Assembly: GCA_014843695.1 (NCBI GenBank)
Contig: CM026390.1
Coordinates: 12,750,904 to 12,814,903 of the forward strand
DNA: 64,000 nt
Direction: 5' to 3'
From: Archivesica marissinica
Lineage: Eukaryota > Mollusca > Bivalvia > Venerida > Vesicomyidae
In this document: piece by piece, positions 1-11,590 of the stretch
How the letters are laid out: every line of letters begins with the position of its first letter
How positions within the stretch are numbered: position 1 is the stretch's first letter
Position numbers and translations under genes: made by a program
Notes under the pieces: model-generated
The model's database searches: none
What the model was told of the DNA's origin: nothing
What the model saw: only the letters and a program-made list of their open reading frames with translations

Positions 1-357
1 TATATTGACTGGGAATAGGATGTTTCCTTCTGATGACGTGGATAACTTGACATTTGGAGGGGTTAAATTCCATATCCCATTCCTACTCCTACTCTTCTAA
101 TCTCTTAAGATCGTTTTGGAGTGTGACCGATTCATTTGCATATATCAATGATAGATAGACTGCAGAACATGGACAATTCGGCCCACAGTAAGGTCGGCCC
201 AATTTGCTATGTTGATCCACGTTTGTAGGACAGGTCGGCCCACGCGTGTTCTGCATAGGTCGGAACATATTGCTGGACAAGTCTGGCAATATACAATGAG
301 AGCAGGTCGGACCACAGTTGATAACTAGGAACTTTGTAACATTATAACGCATCAGTA

Positions 358-575
358 GTCCAGTTGTTAACACGTTGGACTGCAAATCCATGGATCACAG
401 GTTCGATCACCCATCTGACCATAATAATAGTAACAGTCTTTCAGTTGGGATATTAAACCGAGGTTTCATGTCGGTGCTTTACACCGTGCACGTAAAAAGA
501 ACCAGAGCAGACTAATCTCGTTAGGAGGCGTCACTCATATGGGCAACCGGTATAGTAGTGATGATAAATAAACGT
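358..575 (+). mobile_element. tRNA-derived SINE, type 3
   Basis: Box B-like GGTTCGATCACC near the 5' end and the type 3 tail GATAAATAAACGTAG. Degenerate head (GTTGTTAACACGTTGGACTG). Confidence 0.75.
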
Positions 576-621
576 AGAATCACACACACACACATTTGAT
601 AACTTCAAATCGAGTGAACAT

Positions 622-703
622 GCTATTGTTGTTGTTGCTACTGCTGCTACTACTGCTGCTACTGCTGCTGCTGCTGCTGTTGGTTGGTTGTTGTTATTGT
701 TGT
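622..703. repeat. (CTG)/(TTG) trinucleotide microsatellite
   Basis: Impure run of TTG, CTG and CTA triplets. It generates a false Ala/Val-rich frame on the minus strand. Confidence 0.9.
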
Positions 704-756
704 TGATATTTCCAACCTCCACTTGTGTAGAGCAGAAAACGCTGTCATCGCAACAT

Positions 757-925
757 AGCCTGGGTTCCAGTCTGTCGCTTTTCCATTAATTTACTTCTGG
801 CAAAATGATATTATCAGAAACTCAATACGGCTCCAAATAATGCTCTCGATGTTAAAAATATATTCATATGACTGACCAGGCAACATATATCAACGCCTGT
901 TCCCAGGCTGACAGCATCCAGTAGC
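757..925. mobile_element. Small MITE related to 13907-14005, inverted
   Basis: TAGCCTGGGTTCCAGTCTGT to CAACGCCTGTTCCCAGGCTG; the termini are inverted repeats of each other. Confidence 0.65.
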
Positions 926-1496
926 TTTTAAGCATTATTTATTTCAGCATATTTCCATTTAAGCATATAAATTAACAACAGCAGACTGAAAAGGATTCTG
1001 ATGTAAATACGGTAATATTGAATTCAGTCTTGTAGAATACATTTTAAAAGAATGTACACGTATTTAATTTAACCTACCTTTAAATAAAATGTAAGGATTT
1101 AAAACACATGCACTATAAGTGTATACGAGTAGAAGACCATACATTAATAATTTAATAGTTTTAGCTACCGATGTGTGTTTTATACAATGATACCATGAGC
1201 TGGTAGAGCTTACCCACAGGAAACTGTATCAAGACTGGTTAGTGCTTATTGACTCGACACATAGTAATTATATCAACTACAATCGAGCTAAAACATGCAT
1301 GTCTATCATGTTCTATTGTTCCTACTTTATACGATTGGTGCTTTTTTATAATTTAAGAAACATGAAGATTGAAAAGGTGCATGCGAAATATGTTATCTAG
1401 ATATTATGTGATTGAATATGATGGGAAGCCATACATACCCATTGGTAATAGAATATGTTTCCGACGACACACCATGCATTGCACAGGGAACACAGA

Positions 1497-1712
1497 TGCT
1501 AAGGTCGCTGACTGGTACACCACTGTAACCTATCATCACTTATTGTCACGTGTTCGAGTCCAGCTCATATAGTGTCTCTGTATATGAAAACGTTGGCAGT
1601 TTCTTACAGAGGTTGGTACACCAAGTACTGGTTAACCGCTGGAGCCTGCCCAGAAACGGTGTTGTTAGGTAAACTGCCCGTTGCGCATATGGGCAACAGG
1701 TAGCGACGATAA
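1497..1712 (+). mobile_element. tRNA-derived SINE, type 2, partial
   Basis: GCTAAGGTCGCTGACTGG, GTGTTCGAGTCCAGCTC, then GTTGGCAGTTTCTTACAGAG and GGTAAACTGCCCG. It lacks the typical 3' end and switches to a type 3-like tail. Confidence 0.75.
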
Positions 1713-1737
1713 ATAAAGGTTTAAAAATGATTCGATA

Positions 1738-1985
1738 GTCCACCTCCGTGTTCGAGTAGTTAAGGTCGCTGACTTGTATACCACTGCAACATATCATCAC
1801 GGATTGTCACGTGTTCGAGTCTCGCTCAAGCAGTGTCTCTTTATATGAAAACGTTGACAGTTTCTTACGGATGTTGGTGCACAAAGTACTGGTTAACAAC
1901 TGGAGCCTGCTCAGGAAAGATATTGTTAGGTAAACTGCTCGTTGCTCGTATGGACAACCGGTAGTGACGATAAATAACGTAAAAG
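1738..1985 (+). mobile_element. tRNA-derived SINE, type 2
   Basis: TCCACCTCCGTGTTCGAGTA, AAGGTCGCTGACTTG, box B GTGTTCGAGTC. Tandem with the copy at 1497 and ending in a type 3-like CCGGTAGTGACGATAAATAA. Confidence 0.78.
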
Positions 1986-2452
1986 AATGATTAGCTGAGT
2001 ATGTATTGTCACCAATTGTGAAAGTGACTTCTAATATGAAAATACAGTCTTTTGTGCCAAATTATTGTTGGGGACCATATAATGGCACTGTACATGTATA
2101 TTATAATGGTGGCCTATGGATATTTCAATAATGATTTCAATAGGTCAACACGACCTGTAAAACAAATGCGTCGTACAATAAACTGAACACTCTTTGATCA
2201 CGTGATAGTCATGTGATAAATACATCCTATTTGTTGTCCTTTTTAAATTTATTCACAAAAATGTCGAAATCAACAGGGTCGGGAAAAGAAAAATGCATCG
2301 AAGGATATAGATATCTGTTCAGCAAGGATTTACTTAAGTAAATACACAATGAATTTATATTGTCAATTGAATTAACTGTGCATAATCGTGAACTGACATG
2401 CATCATTATCATGCAGACGCAAAGCAACTAACAAGCTGCTTATAACTCTATA

Positions 2453-2910
2453 CATAGTTCCCACGGCAGTCAAAAACACTGATCAAATCTTATCTTGGCA
2501 GCCAAGTTTTATTAACGGCAATTTCATGATTTTACTAGTAATTCTTTAATTGCAATAACTTTATTAATTTTGGTTTCTTTTTATTTTTTGACAATGATGT
2601 ATGGATTATAAATTATAAGAACTTAACTTGCACCTATTTTTGAAAGTTTATTTTCACAGTTGAAATATTAATATACAGGTAACTTATTATGTATTCGTCA
2701 TTGATACGAAATTTGTGAAATGATACAAAAAATATGTCCATTGAGAGCTTTCCAACAATGTATGAACTGAACCATGGTGATGGGATGAAAAATAAATATT
2801 TTATGAAGAAAGCAAAATTACGCTACTATATATTATATATAATATCTGATCAACTTTGCCAGTCAAAATGGCAGCCACAGTAGGAATGATGACGTCACAC
2901 GGGAACTATG
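2453..2910. mobile_element. MITE with CATAGTTCCC ends, uninterrupted copy
   Basis: Starts CATAGTTCCCACGGCAGTCA and ends TGACGTCACACGGGAACTATG, inverted termini, with TA on both sides. A second copy at about 40665-41450 carries a family A MITE, making this the empty-site reference. Confidence 0.72.
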
Positions 2911-3035
2911 TATTGTCAGACCTACATTAGACTATTGCTCATCAGTATGGGATCCACACACACAGAAAGACATTGACAAAGTTAAAAATATTCAAAAACA
3001 GGCTGCACGCTTTGTCACCAACACATACATTGTGT

Positions 3036-3245
3036 GGCGTCCGTGGTCCAGTGGTAGAGAGTCGGATTTGGAATCGAACAGTCCTGGGTTCGATACTTGG
3101 TCAGGCCACGTATGTAGTGTCATTGAGCAAGGCACCTCACACACATTGCTTAGTACTGGTTAACCACTTAGGTCGGCTAAGCCTGCCCAGGAATAGATGT
3201 CTAGGTCCCCAAGGGGTTTGACATTAATGGAACATACATACATGT
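3036..3245 (+). mobile_element. tRNA-derived SINE, type 1
   Basis: GTCCGTGGTCCAGTGGTAGA (box A region), GGTTCGATACTTG (box B), body GCACCTCACACACATTGCTT, tail of ACAT repeats. It disrupts the LINE remnant. Confidence 0.87.
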
Positions 3246-3982
3246 ATAGAGTGGTGGAACCGTATTCCTATAAATAAGACCTCTACATAATTTGTTATCT
3301 TTCTGTTATTTTGAAAAATGCCTGGATAGTGAAATGTCACATTTTTCAAGTCTAAATATTTGGACTAGGTGGAACCTATGCTCGGCGTATTCCTATGCTC
3401 GGCGTATTCCTATGCTCGGCGTATTTTTTCCATTTACATCCGTATTTAAATAGTTTTAACCATTTTTGCTGACAGAGGTGAAGCATGGTTCAATAACATT
3501 CTGTTTTGCATACCGGTAGCCTAATTCAACTGTCACCTGACTGGTTCAGTAGCCAAATATAAACAGACAACTCGTTAGGGAAATTTGTTTCCACCGAAAT
3601 GTGCGCTTTATGAGCATTTCAGGTGGCTATCCAGATTGGGAAAAAAATGTACAAATAACCAGAAAAAAGTTTCTTATGAGTTGTAATATTGTTAGTTATT
3701 GATGTTACTAAGTCAAATAGTAATATATTCAACATTTACCCATGCATAAATAAAAAAATTCATGTACGCCATGCATAAGTGCCTTAAAGTATCTAGTTCC
3801 CCATGGAAACAGGTGCTGTTGCGATAGCTGTATTTAGGTGCATGGTTACGTAATGAAGCTAAAATTTTCAACAACAATTTTATGAAAGTTGTGTTCATAA
3901 CTTAAGAAAATAATAATATACGGCAAGTTTTTATAGGCCATGATATGTAGGATTTACGCCGAGCATAGGTTCCACCACTCTA
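3246..3982. mobile_element. MITE with GGAACCTATGCTCGGCGTA ends, copy 1
   Basis: Left end AGAGTGGTGGAACC and CCTATGCTCGGCGTATT (tripled), right end TACGCCGAGCATAGGTTCCA then CCACTCTA. No coding potential. Inserted in the tail of the SINE that split the LINE. Confidence 0.8.
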
Positions 3983-4522
3983 CATACATACTATCAACAT
4001 ACTTACATACATACAGCAAGACCCCAGGCACAGTCACAAATATATTGAATGATCTGAAATGGAACTCCTTAGAAAGTAGACGAAAAACAAACCGGCTTAC
4101 TCTGTTATATAAAATGGTAAATAATCATGTGGCTGTCAATCCATCACAATATCTCACACCTTACAGCAGACAGTCACGACATTACCACCATTTGGCATAT
4201 CACATTCCATTCACAACAGTTGACTATTTCAAGTTTTCATACTTTCTGAGAACAGTTGTTCAATGGAACATACTGCCATCTCATGTAGTCAGCGCTGACT
4301 CTATCGCAAGATTTAAGTCGGCGCTGGCTGCATCGACGATGAAGCCATAACAGAACACACTTGATTTTTCTTGTTCTTAACAACTACTAACCTCTCTTTG
4401 CACACTTCTAGTATATGTACATATTGTAGGCTTACAGGCTTTTAAGGTGTTAGGTTTTTGCATCTTTTTTTTATCAAACCACCAGTGTCCTCTTTGGTGG
4501 AATTATAGTAGCTGAGGAGTGT

Positions 4523-4770
4523 GTGTGTTTTACGTTTATTTATCGTCGCTACCGGTTACCCATATGAGCGATGCCTCCTGAAGATATTAGTCATTTTAGA
4601 TTTTGGAGGATAGTGCAATGATACAGACAGGGACCCATTCCAGAGTCTCCTCTCGTTCTTTTACGTGCACCGACACGAGACCTCGGTTTAACGTCCCATC
4701 TGAAAGACTGTTAATTTTATTAGGGTCAGACGGGGGATCGTACCTGTGATCACTAGATTACCAGTAGCTG
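4523..4770 (-). mobile_element. tRNA-derived SINE, type 3
   Basis: Minus-strand copy, tail ACGTTTATTTATCGTCGCTA at the left, tRNA-like end degraded at the right (GGGGGATCGTACCTGTGATC). Confidence 0.85.
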
Positions 4771-4899
4771 AAGAGGCCTGTTAGCTCACTTTTCTAACCC
4801 CCCACACATGGCCATAATAGCTCAATTATTTGCTGTTAGCCAATAACAGAGAAAATAATTCCAAAATACACTTCATTCCCCAATGTGAGTAATCTCGAA

Positions 4900-5170
4900 A
4901 CGGGTTTATTGGTCGATAAGTGGGTGCGGTCGTTGACTTGTTCCTCAACGCTCTAGGTTCAAATCCCATTTGGGATGTCAAATTAATTCATGTGAGGAAG
5001 CTATCCAGCTGGCTTGCAGAAGGTCGGTTGTTCTACCCGGGTAACAAACAAACATGGACACATCGGTCCTCTAAGATTTGTCGGTGAATACGTGTAAACT
5101 TGTAGTCAATCTCTTTTACAGCAGATTAAATCATTATTACTATGTAAAGTGATAATACTTGTAAAATAAA
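4900..5170 (+). mobile_element. tRNA-related SINE-like repeat
   Basis: GTGCGGTCGTTGACTTGTTC and AGGTTCAAATCCC resemble tRNA boxes. The body has GAAGCTATCCAGCTGGCTTG, and it ends in an A-rich AAATAAATAAAGC tail. Part of the 3' body recurs at 54826-54895. Confidence 0.6.
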
Positions 5171-5456
5171 TAAAGCTTAAAAAAATAAAAAATAATAATA
5201 CTTGTATGTATTACGCTTGACTAATCTCAGATTGCAATACATTATTTAAAATCGAACTACAATTTTCATTGGCATAAAACAAACAACCTGTTTTCAGGCA
5301 TTTTCACATGATTGGCACCTACCTTGCAAAGCAAACCATGAGGGTTCATCCGTATTTCTTTTTATATTTATAAATATTATATGTGTTTTTAGGATTCACA
5401 TGAATGACATTAATAAAAACATCAACATTTGCATATTTTCGCTATCTCTTTTTGAC

Positions 5457-5690
5457 TTGTGGAAGTAGTGATAGCGCAATGGATGCACGTTCGCTTCAGG
5501 AGCATACGGTCAGGAGTTTGAGCCCCCGCTGGAGCCGTTACGATTGTGCCCTTAGGCAAGGCATTTAAATTCCATATTGCCTCTTCTCTCTCCTTCACGG
5601 CGATGGGATTCCATCGGGAATGAGGTCTCGAGAGTGATTAATATAAGTTGAAAAACTTGTTTCTAAAATAAATTTGTATAAAATTATCTC
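5457..5690 (+). mobile_element. tRNA-derived SINE, type 5
   Basis: GATAGCGCAATGGATGCACG, box B-like GGAGTTTGAGCCCC, body GCCCTTAGGCAAGGCATTTA, tail AGTGATTAATATAAGTTG then AATAAATTTGTATAAA. Confidence 0.85.
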
Positions 5691-5921
5691 TTTTTGTGCT
5701 CATTTTCCTGTACGGTAGTTCTAGCATGTACCATATAAACCAAGCACTTGTTACTGACAACGATGACGTCATTCGCAAACAAATTCAAAAACTGGTTTAA
5801 GTAAATATGGGCCCCATGGCCGAGTGATTGTTTTCTCTCATCACTGTAGTTTCAAATCCTAGTTCCTACTGGGATGTGGGTGTCTGAGAGGAGTGTCCGA
5901 GTGCGTGCATGAAATACTGAT

Positions 5922-5980
5922 GGGACAGGCACCTGGGATATAGATAGGACAGGCACCTGGGATATAGATAAGACAGGCAC
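5922..5980. repeat. Short 24-bp repeat, three copies
   Basis: GGACAGGCACCTGGGATATA with GATA repeats nearly three times within the flank of a tRNA-like segment (CCATGGCCGAGTGATTG at about 5815). Confidence 0.8.
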
Positions 5981-6089
5981 CTGGGATCTTCCTCCACCCA
6001 TACCAGCTGGAGAGCCATATGACTTAATGCTGTCAGTGTAACTTTAAACCACAAAAACAATTCACAACTCCAATACATATCCTTTCTCC

Positions 6090-9000
6090 ATCTTGTATTG
6101 AATGATGAATACAGATTATGTATTTAATGATGAATATTGGACTTGTATTTAATGATGAATATTGGTCTTGTATTTAATGATGAATATTGGTCTTGTATTT
6201 AATGATGAATATTGATCTTGTATTTAATGATGAATATTGGTCTTGTATTTAATGATGAATATTGGTCTTGTATTGAATGATGAATATTGGTCTTGTATTT
6301 AATGATGAATATTGGTCTTGTATTTAATGATGAATATTGGTCTTGTATTTAATGATGAATATTGATCTTGTATTTAATGATGATGAATATTGGTCTTGTA
6401 TTTAATGATGATGAATATTGATTGTGTATTTAATGATGAATATTGATCGTGTATTTAATGATGAATATTGATCTTGTATTTAATGATGATGAATATTGGT
6501 ATTGTATTTAATGATGATGAATATTGATCGTGTATTTAATGATGAATATTGATCTTGTATTTAATGATGAATATTGGTCTTGTATTTAATGATGATGAAT
6601 ATTGGTCTTGTATTTAATGATGAATATTGGTCTTGTATTTAATGATGATGAATATTGGTCTTGTATTTAATGATGAATATTGGTCTTGTATTCAATACTG
6701 ATGAATATTGTCGTTTATTTAATGATGATGAATATTGGTCTTGTATTTATCACGATAAATATTAGTCTTGATTAATCATGATAAACGTCTTGTATTACGA
6801 TGATGAATATTTCATTATTTTGTTATGAAGATGTAGTGTCTTTAATGATGAATATTGATCTTGTATTTAATGATGAATATTGTCTTGTATTTAATGATGA
6901 ATATTAATCTTGTATTTAATGATGAATATTGATCGTGTATTTAATGATGAATATTGATCGTGTATTTAATGATGAATATTGATCTTGTATTTAATGATGA
7001 ATATTGGTCTTGTATTTAATGATGAATATTGATCGTGTATTTAATGATGAATATTGGTCTTGTATTTAATGATGATGAATATTGATCATGTATTTAATGA
7101 TGAATATTGGTCTTGTATTTAATGATGAATATTGGTCTTGTATTTAATGATGAATATTGGTCTTGTATTTAATGATGAATATTGATCGTGTATTTAATGA
7201 TGAATATTGGTCTTGTATTTAATGATGAATATTGGTCTTGTATTTAATGATGAATATTGATCTTGTATTTAATGATGATGAATATTGGTCTTGTATTTAA
7301 TGATGATGAATATTGATGTGTATTTAATGATGAATATTGATCGTGTATTTAATGATGAATATTGATCTTGTATTTAATGATGATGATATTGGTCTTGTTT
7401 TAATGATGATGATATTGATCGTGTATTTAATGATGAATATTGATCTTGTATTTATGATGATATTGGTCTTGTATTTAATGATGAATATTGGTCTTGTATT
7501 TAATGATGAATATTGGTCTTGTATTTAATGATGATGAATATTGGTCTTGTATTTAATGATGAATATTGGTCTTGTATTTAATGATGATGAATATTGGTCT
7601 TGTATTTAATGATGATGAATATTGGTCTTGTATTTAATGATGATGAATATTGGTCTTGTATTTAATGATGAATATTGGTCTTGTATTTAATGATGATGAT
7701 TATTGGTCTTGTATTTAATGATGAATATTGGTCTTGTATTTAATGATGATGAATATTGGTCTTATATTTAATGATGATGAATATTGGTCTTGTATTTAAT
7801 GATGAATATTGGTATTGTATTTAATGATGAATATTGGTCTTGTATTTAATGATGATGAATATTGGTCTTGTATTTAATGATGAATATTGGTCTTGTATTT
7901 AATGATGATGAATATTGGTCTTGTATTTAATGATGAATATTGGTCTTGTATTTAATGATGATGATATTGGTCTTGTATTAATGATGTGAATATTGGTCTT
8001 GTATTTAATGATGAATATTGGTCTTGTATTTAATGATGATGATATGGTCTTGTATTTAATGATGAATATTGGTCTTGTATTTAATGATGAATATTGGTCT
8101 TGTATTTAATGATGATGAATATTGGTCTTGTATTTAATGATGATGAATATTGGTCTTGTATTTAATGATGAATATTGGTCTTGTATTTAATGATGATGAA
8201 TATTGGTCTTGTATTTAATGATGAATATTGGTCTTGTATTTAATGATGATGAATATTGGTCTTGTATTTAATGATGAATATTGGTCTTGTATTTAATGAT
8301 GATGAATATTGGTCTTGTATTTAATGATGAATATTGGTCTTGTATTTAATGATGAATATTGGTCTTGTATTTAATGATGATGAATATTGGTCTTGTATTT
8401 AATGATGAATATTGGTCTTGTATTTAATGATGATGAATATTGGTCTTGTATTTAATGATGAATATTGGTCTTGTATTTAATGATGAATATTGATCTTGTA
8501 TTTAATGATGATGAATATTGGTCTTGTATTTAATGATGATGAATATTGATCGTGTATTTAATGATGAATATTGATCTTGTATTTAATGATGATGAATATT
8601 GGTCTTGTATTTAATGATGATGAATATTGATCGTGTATTTAATGATGAATATTGATCTTGTATTTAATGATGATGAATATTGGTCTTGTATTTAATGATG
8701 ATGAATATTGGTCTTGTATTTAATGATGAATATTGGTCTTGTATTTAATGATGATGAATATTGGTCTTGTATTTAATGATGATGAATATTGATCTTGTAT
8801 TTAATGATGAATATTGATCTTGTATTTAATGATGATGAATATTGGTCTTGTATTTAATGATGATGAATATTGATCGTGTATTTAATGATGAATATTGATC
8901 TTGTATTTAATGATGATGAATATTGGTCTTGTATTTAATGATGATGAATATTGATCGTGTATTTAATGATGAATATTGATCTTGTATTTAATGATGATGA

Positions 9001-10565
9001 ATATTGGTCTTGTATTTAATGATGAATATTGGTCTTGTATATAATGATGATGAATATTGGTCTTGTATTTAATGATGAATATTGGTCTTGTATTTAATGA
9101 TGATGAATATTGGTCTTGTATTTAATGATGAATATTGGTCTTGTATTTAATGATGAATATTGGTCTTGTATTTAATGATGAATATTGGTCTTGTATTTAA
9201 TGATGATGAATATTGATCTTGTATTTAATGATGAATATTGGTCTTGTATTTAATGATGATGAATATTGATCATGTATTTAATGATGAATATTGGTCTTGT
9301 ATTTAATGATGAATATTAATCTTGTATTTAATGATGAATATTGATCGTGTATTTAATGATGAATATTGATCTTGTATTTAATGATGAATATTGGTCTTGT
9401 ATTTAATGATGATGAATATTGGTCTTGTATTTAATGATGAATATTGGTCTTGTATTTAATGATGATGAATATTGGTCTTGTATTTAATGATGATGAATAT
9501 TGGTCTTGTATTTAATGATGAATATTGGTCTTGTATTTAATGATGATGAATATTGGTCTTGTATTTAATGATGAATATTGGTCTTGTATTTAATGATGAT
9601 GAATATTGGTCTTGTATTTAATGATGAATATTGGTCTTGTATTTAATGATGATGAATATTGGTCTTGTATTTAATGATGAATATTGGTCTTGTATTTAAT
9701 GATGATGAATATTGATCTTGTATTTAATGATGAATATTGGTCTTGTATTTAATGATGAATATTGATCTTGTATTTAATGATGAATATTGATCGTGTATTT
9801 AATGATGAATATTAATCTTGTATTTAATGATGAATATTGATTGTGTATTTAATGATGAATATTGATCGTGTATTTAATGATGAATATTAATCTTGTATTT
9901 AATGATGAATATTGATTGTGTATTTAATGATGAATATTAATCTTGTATTTAATGATGAATATTGGTCTTGTATTTAATGATGAATATTGATCGTGTATTT
10001 AATTATGAATATTGATCTTGTATTTAATGATGAATATTGATCTTGTATTTAATGATGAATATTGGTCTTGTATTTAATGATGAATATTGGTCTTGTATTT
10101 AAATGATGAATATTGGTCTTGTATTTAATGATGATGAATATTGGTCTTGTATTTAATGATGAATATTGGTCTTGTATTTAATGATGAATATTGATCTTGT
10201 ATTTAATTATGAATATTGATCTTGTATTTAATGATGAATATTGATCTTGTATTTAATGATGAATATTGATCTTGTATTTAATGATGAATATTGATCTTGT
10301 ATTTAATGATGAATATTGATCGTGTATTTAATGATGAATATTAATCTTGTATTTAATGATGAATATTGATTGTGTATTTAATGATGAATATTAATCTTGT
10401 ATTTAATGATGAATATTGGTCTTGTATTTAATGATGAATATTGATCGTGTATTTAATTATGAATATTGGTCTTGTATTTAATGATGAATATTGATCTTGT
10501 ATTTAATGATGAATATTGGTCTTGTATTTAATGATGAATATTGGTCTTGTATTTAATGATGAATA
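6090..10565. repeat. 25/28-bp satellite in DECR2 intron 1, left block
   Basis: Tandem units of 25 bp (AATATTGGTCTTGTATTTAA then TGATG) and a 28-bp version with one extra GATG step. Internal variants at one position group are GGTCTT, GATCTT, GATCGT, AATCTT and GATTGT. The block ends in ATTGATTATGATTTCAG plus the first bases of the DECR2 exon, then the gap. Confidence 0.97.
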
Positions 10566-10590
10566 TTGATTATGATTTCAGAGGAAAAGT

Positions 10591-11590
10591 NNNNNNNNNN
10601 NNNNNNNNNNNNNNNNNNNNNNNNNNNNNNNNNNNNNNNNNNNNNNNNNNNNNNNNNNNNNNNNNNNNNNNNNNNNNNNNNNNNNNNNNNNNNNNNNNNN
10701 NNNNNNNNNNNNNNNNNNNNNNNNNNNNNNNNNNNNNNNNNNNNNNNNNNNNNNNNNNNNNNNNNNNNNNNNNNNNNNNNNNNNNNNNNNNNNNNNNNNN
10801 NNNNNNNNNNNNNNNNNNNNNNNNNNNNNNNNNNNNNNNNNNNNNNNNNNNNNNNNNNNNNNNNNNNNNNNNNNNNNNNNNNNNNNNNNNNNNNNNNNNN
10901 NNNNNNNNNNNNNNNNNNNNNNNNNNNNNNNNNNNNNNNNNNNNNNNNNNNNNNNNNNNNNNNNNNNNNNNNNNNNNNNNNNNNNNNNNNNNNNNNNNNN
11001 NNNNNNNNNNNNNNNNNNNNNNNNNNNNNNNNNNNNNNNNNNNNNNNNNNNNNNNNNNNNNNNNNNNNNNNNNNNNNNNNNNNNNNNNNNNNNNNNNNNN
11101 NNNNNNNNNNNNNNNNNNNNNNNNNNNNNNNNNNNNNNNNNNNNNNNNNNNNNNNNNNNNNNNNNNNNNNNNNNNNNNNNNNNNNNNNNNNNNNNNNNNN
11201 NNNNNNNNNNNNNNNNNNNNNNNNNNNNNNNNNNNNNNNNNNNNNNNNNNNNNNNNNNNNNNNNNNNNNNNNNNNNNNNNNNNNNNNNNNNNNNNNNNNN
11301 NNNNNNNNNNNNNNNNNNNNNNNNNNNNNNNNNNNNNNNNNNNNNNNNNNNNNNNNNNNNNNNNNNNNNNNNNNNNNNNNNNNNNNNNNNNNNNNNNNNN
11401 NNNNNNNNNNNNNNNNNNNNNNNNNNNNNNNNNNNNNNNNNNNNNNNNNNNNNNNNNNNNNNNNNNNNNNNNNNNNNNNNNNNNNNNNNNNNNNNNNNNN
11501 NNNNNNNNNNNNNNNNNNNNNNNNNNNNNNNNNNNNNNNNNNNNNNNNNNNNNNNNNNNNNNNNNNNNNNNNNNNNNNNNNNNNNNNNNN
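10591..11590. other. Assembly gap of exactly 1,000 N
   Basis: A run of 1,000 N, a conventional placeholder length. Open frames spanning it are meaningless. The sequence on its left repeats the sequence at 13200-13482, so the join is suspect. Confidence 0.99.

Larger units (their letters stand above)
576..1496. other. No gene recognised
   Basis: Beyond the trinucleotide run and the small MITE listed separately, I see only AT-rich sequence without coding signal or recognisable splice-bounded exons. Confidence 0.6.
2911..4520 (+). pseudogene. 3' remnant of a non-LTR retrotransposon, split by a SINE and a MITE
   Basis: 2911-3030 reads IVRPTLDYCSSVWDPH then VKNIQKQAARFVTNTY; after a gap of about 985 bases the frame resumes at about 4015 as SKTPGTVTNILNDLKWNS, continues with ESRRKTNRLTLLYKMV and stops at 4348-4350. 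This is the C-terminal region following the reverse transcriptase in jockey/CR1-like LINEs. The insert holds a SINE (3036-3245) and a MITE (3246-3982). Sequence to about 4520 is probably its 3' UTR. Confidence 0.8.

Noticed and set aside
1..6080. Search for the DECR2 first exon
   Set aside because: No segment resembling the DECR2 N-terminus with a suitable donor was found; it may lie upstream of the window or be too short to recognise.
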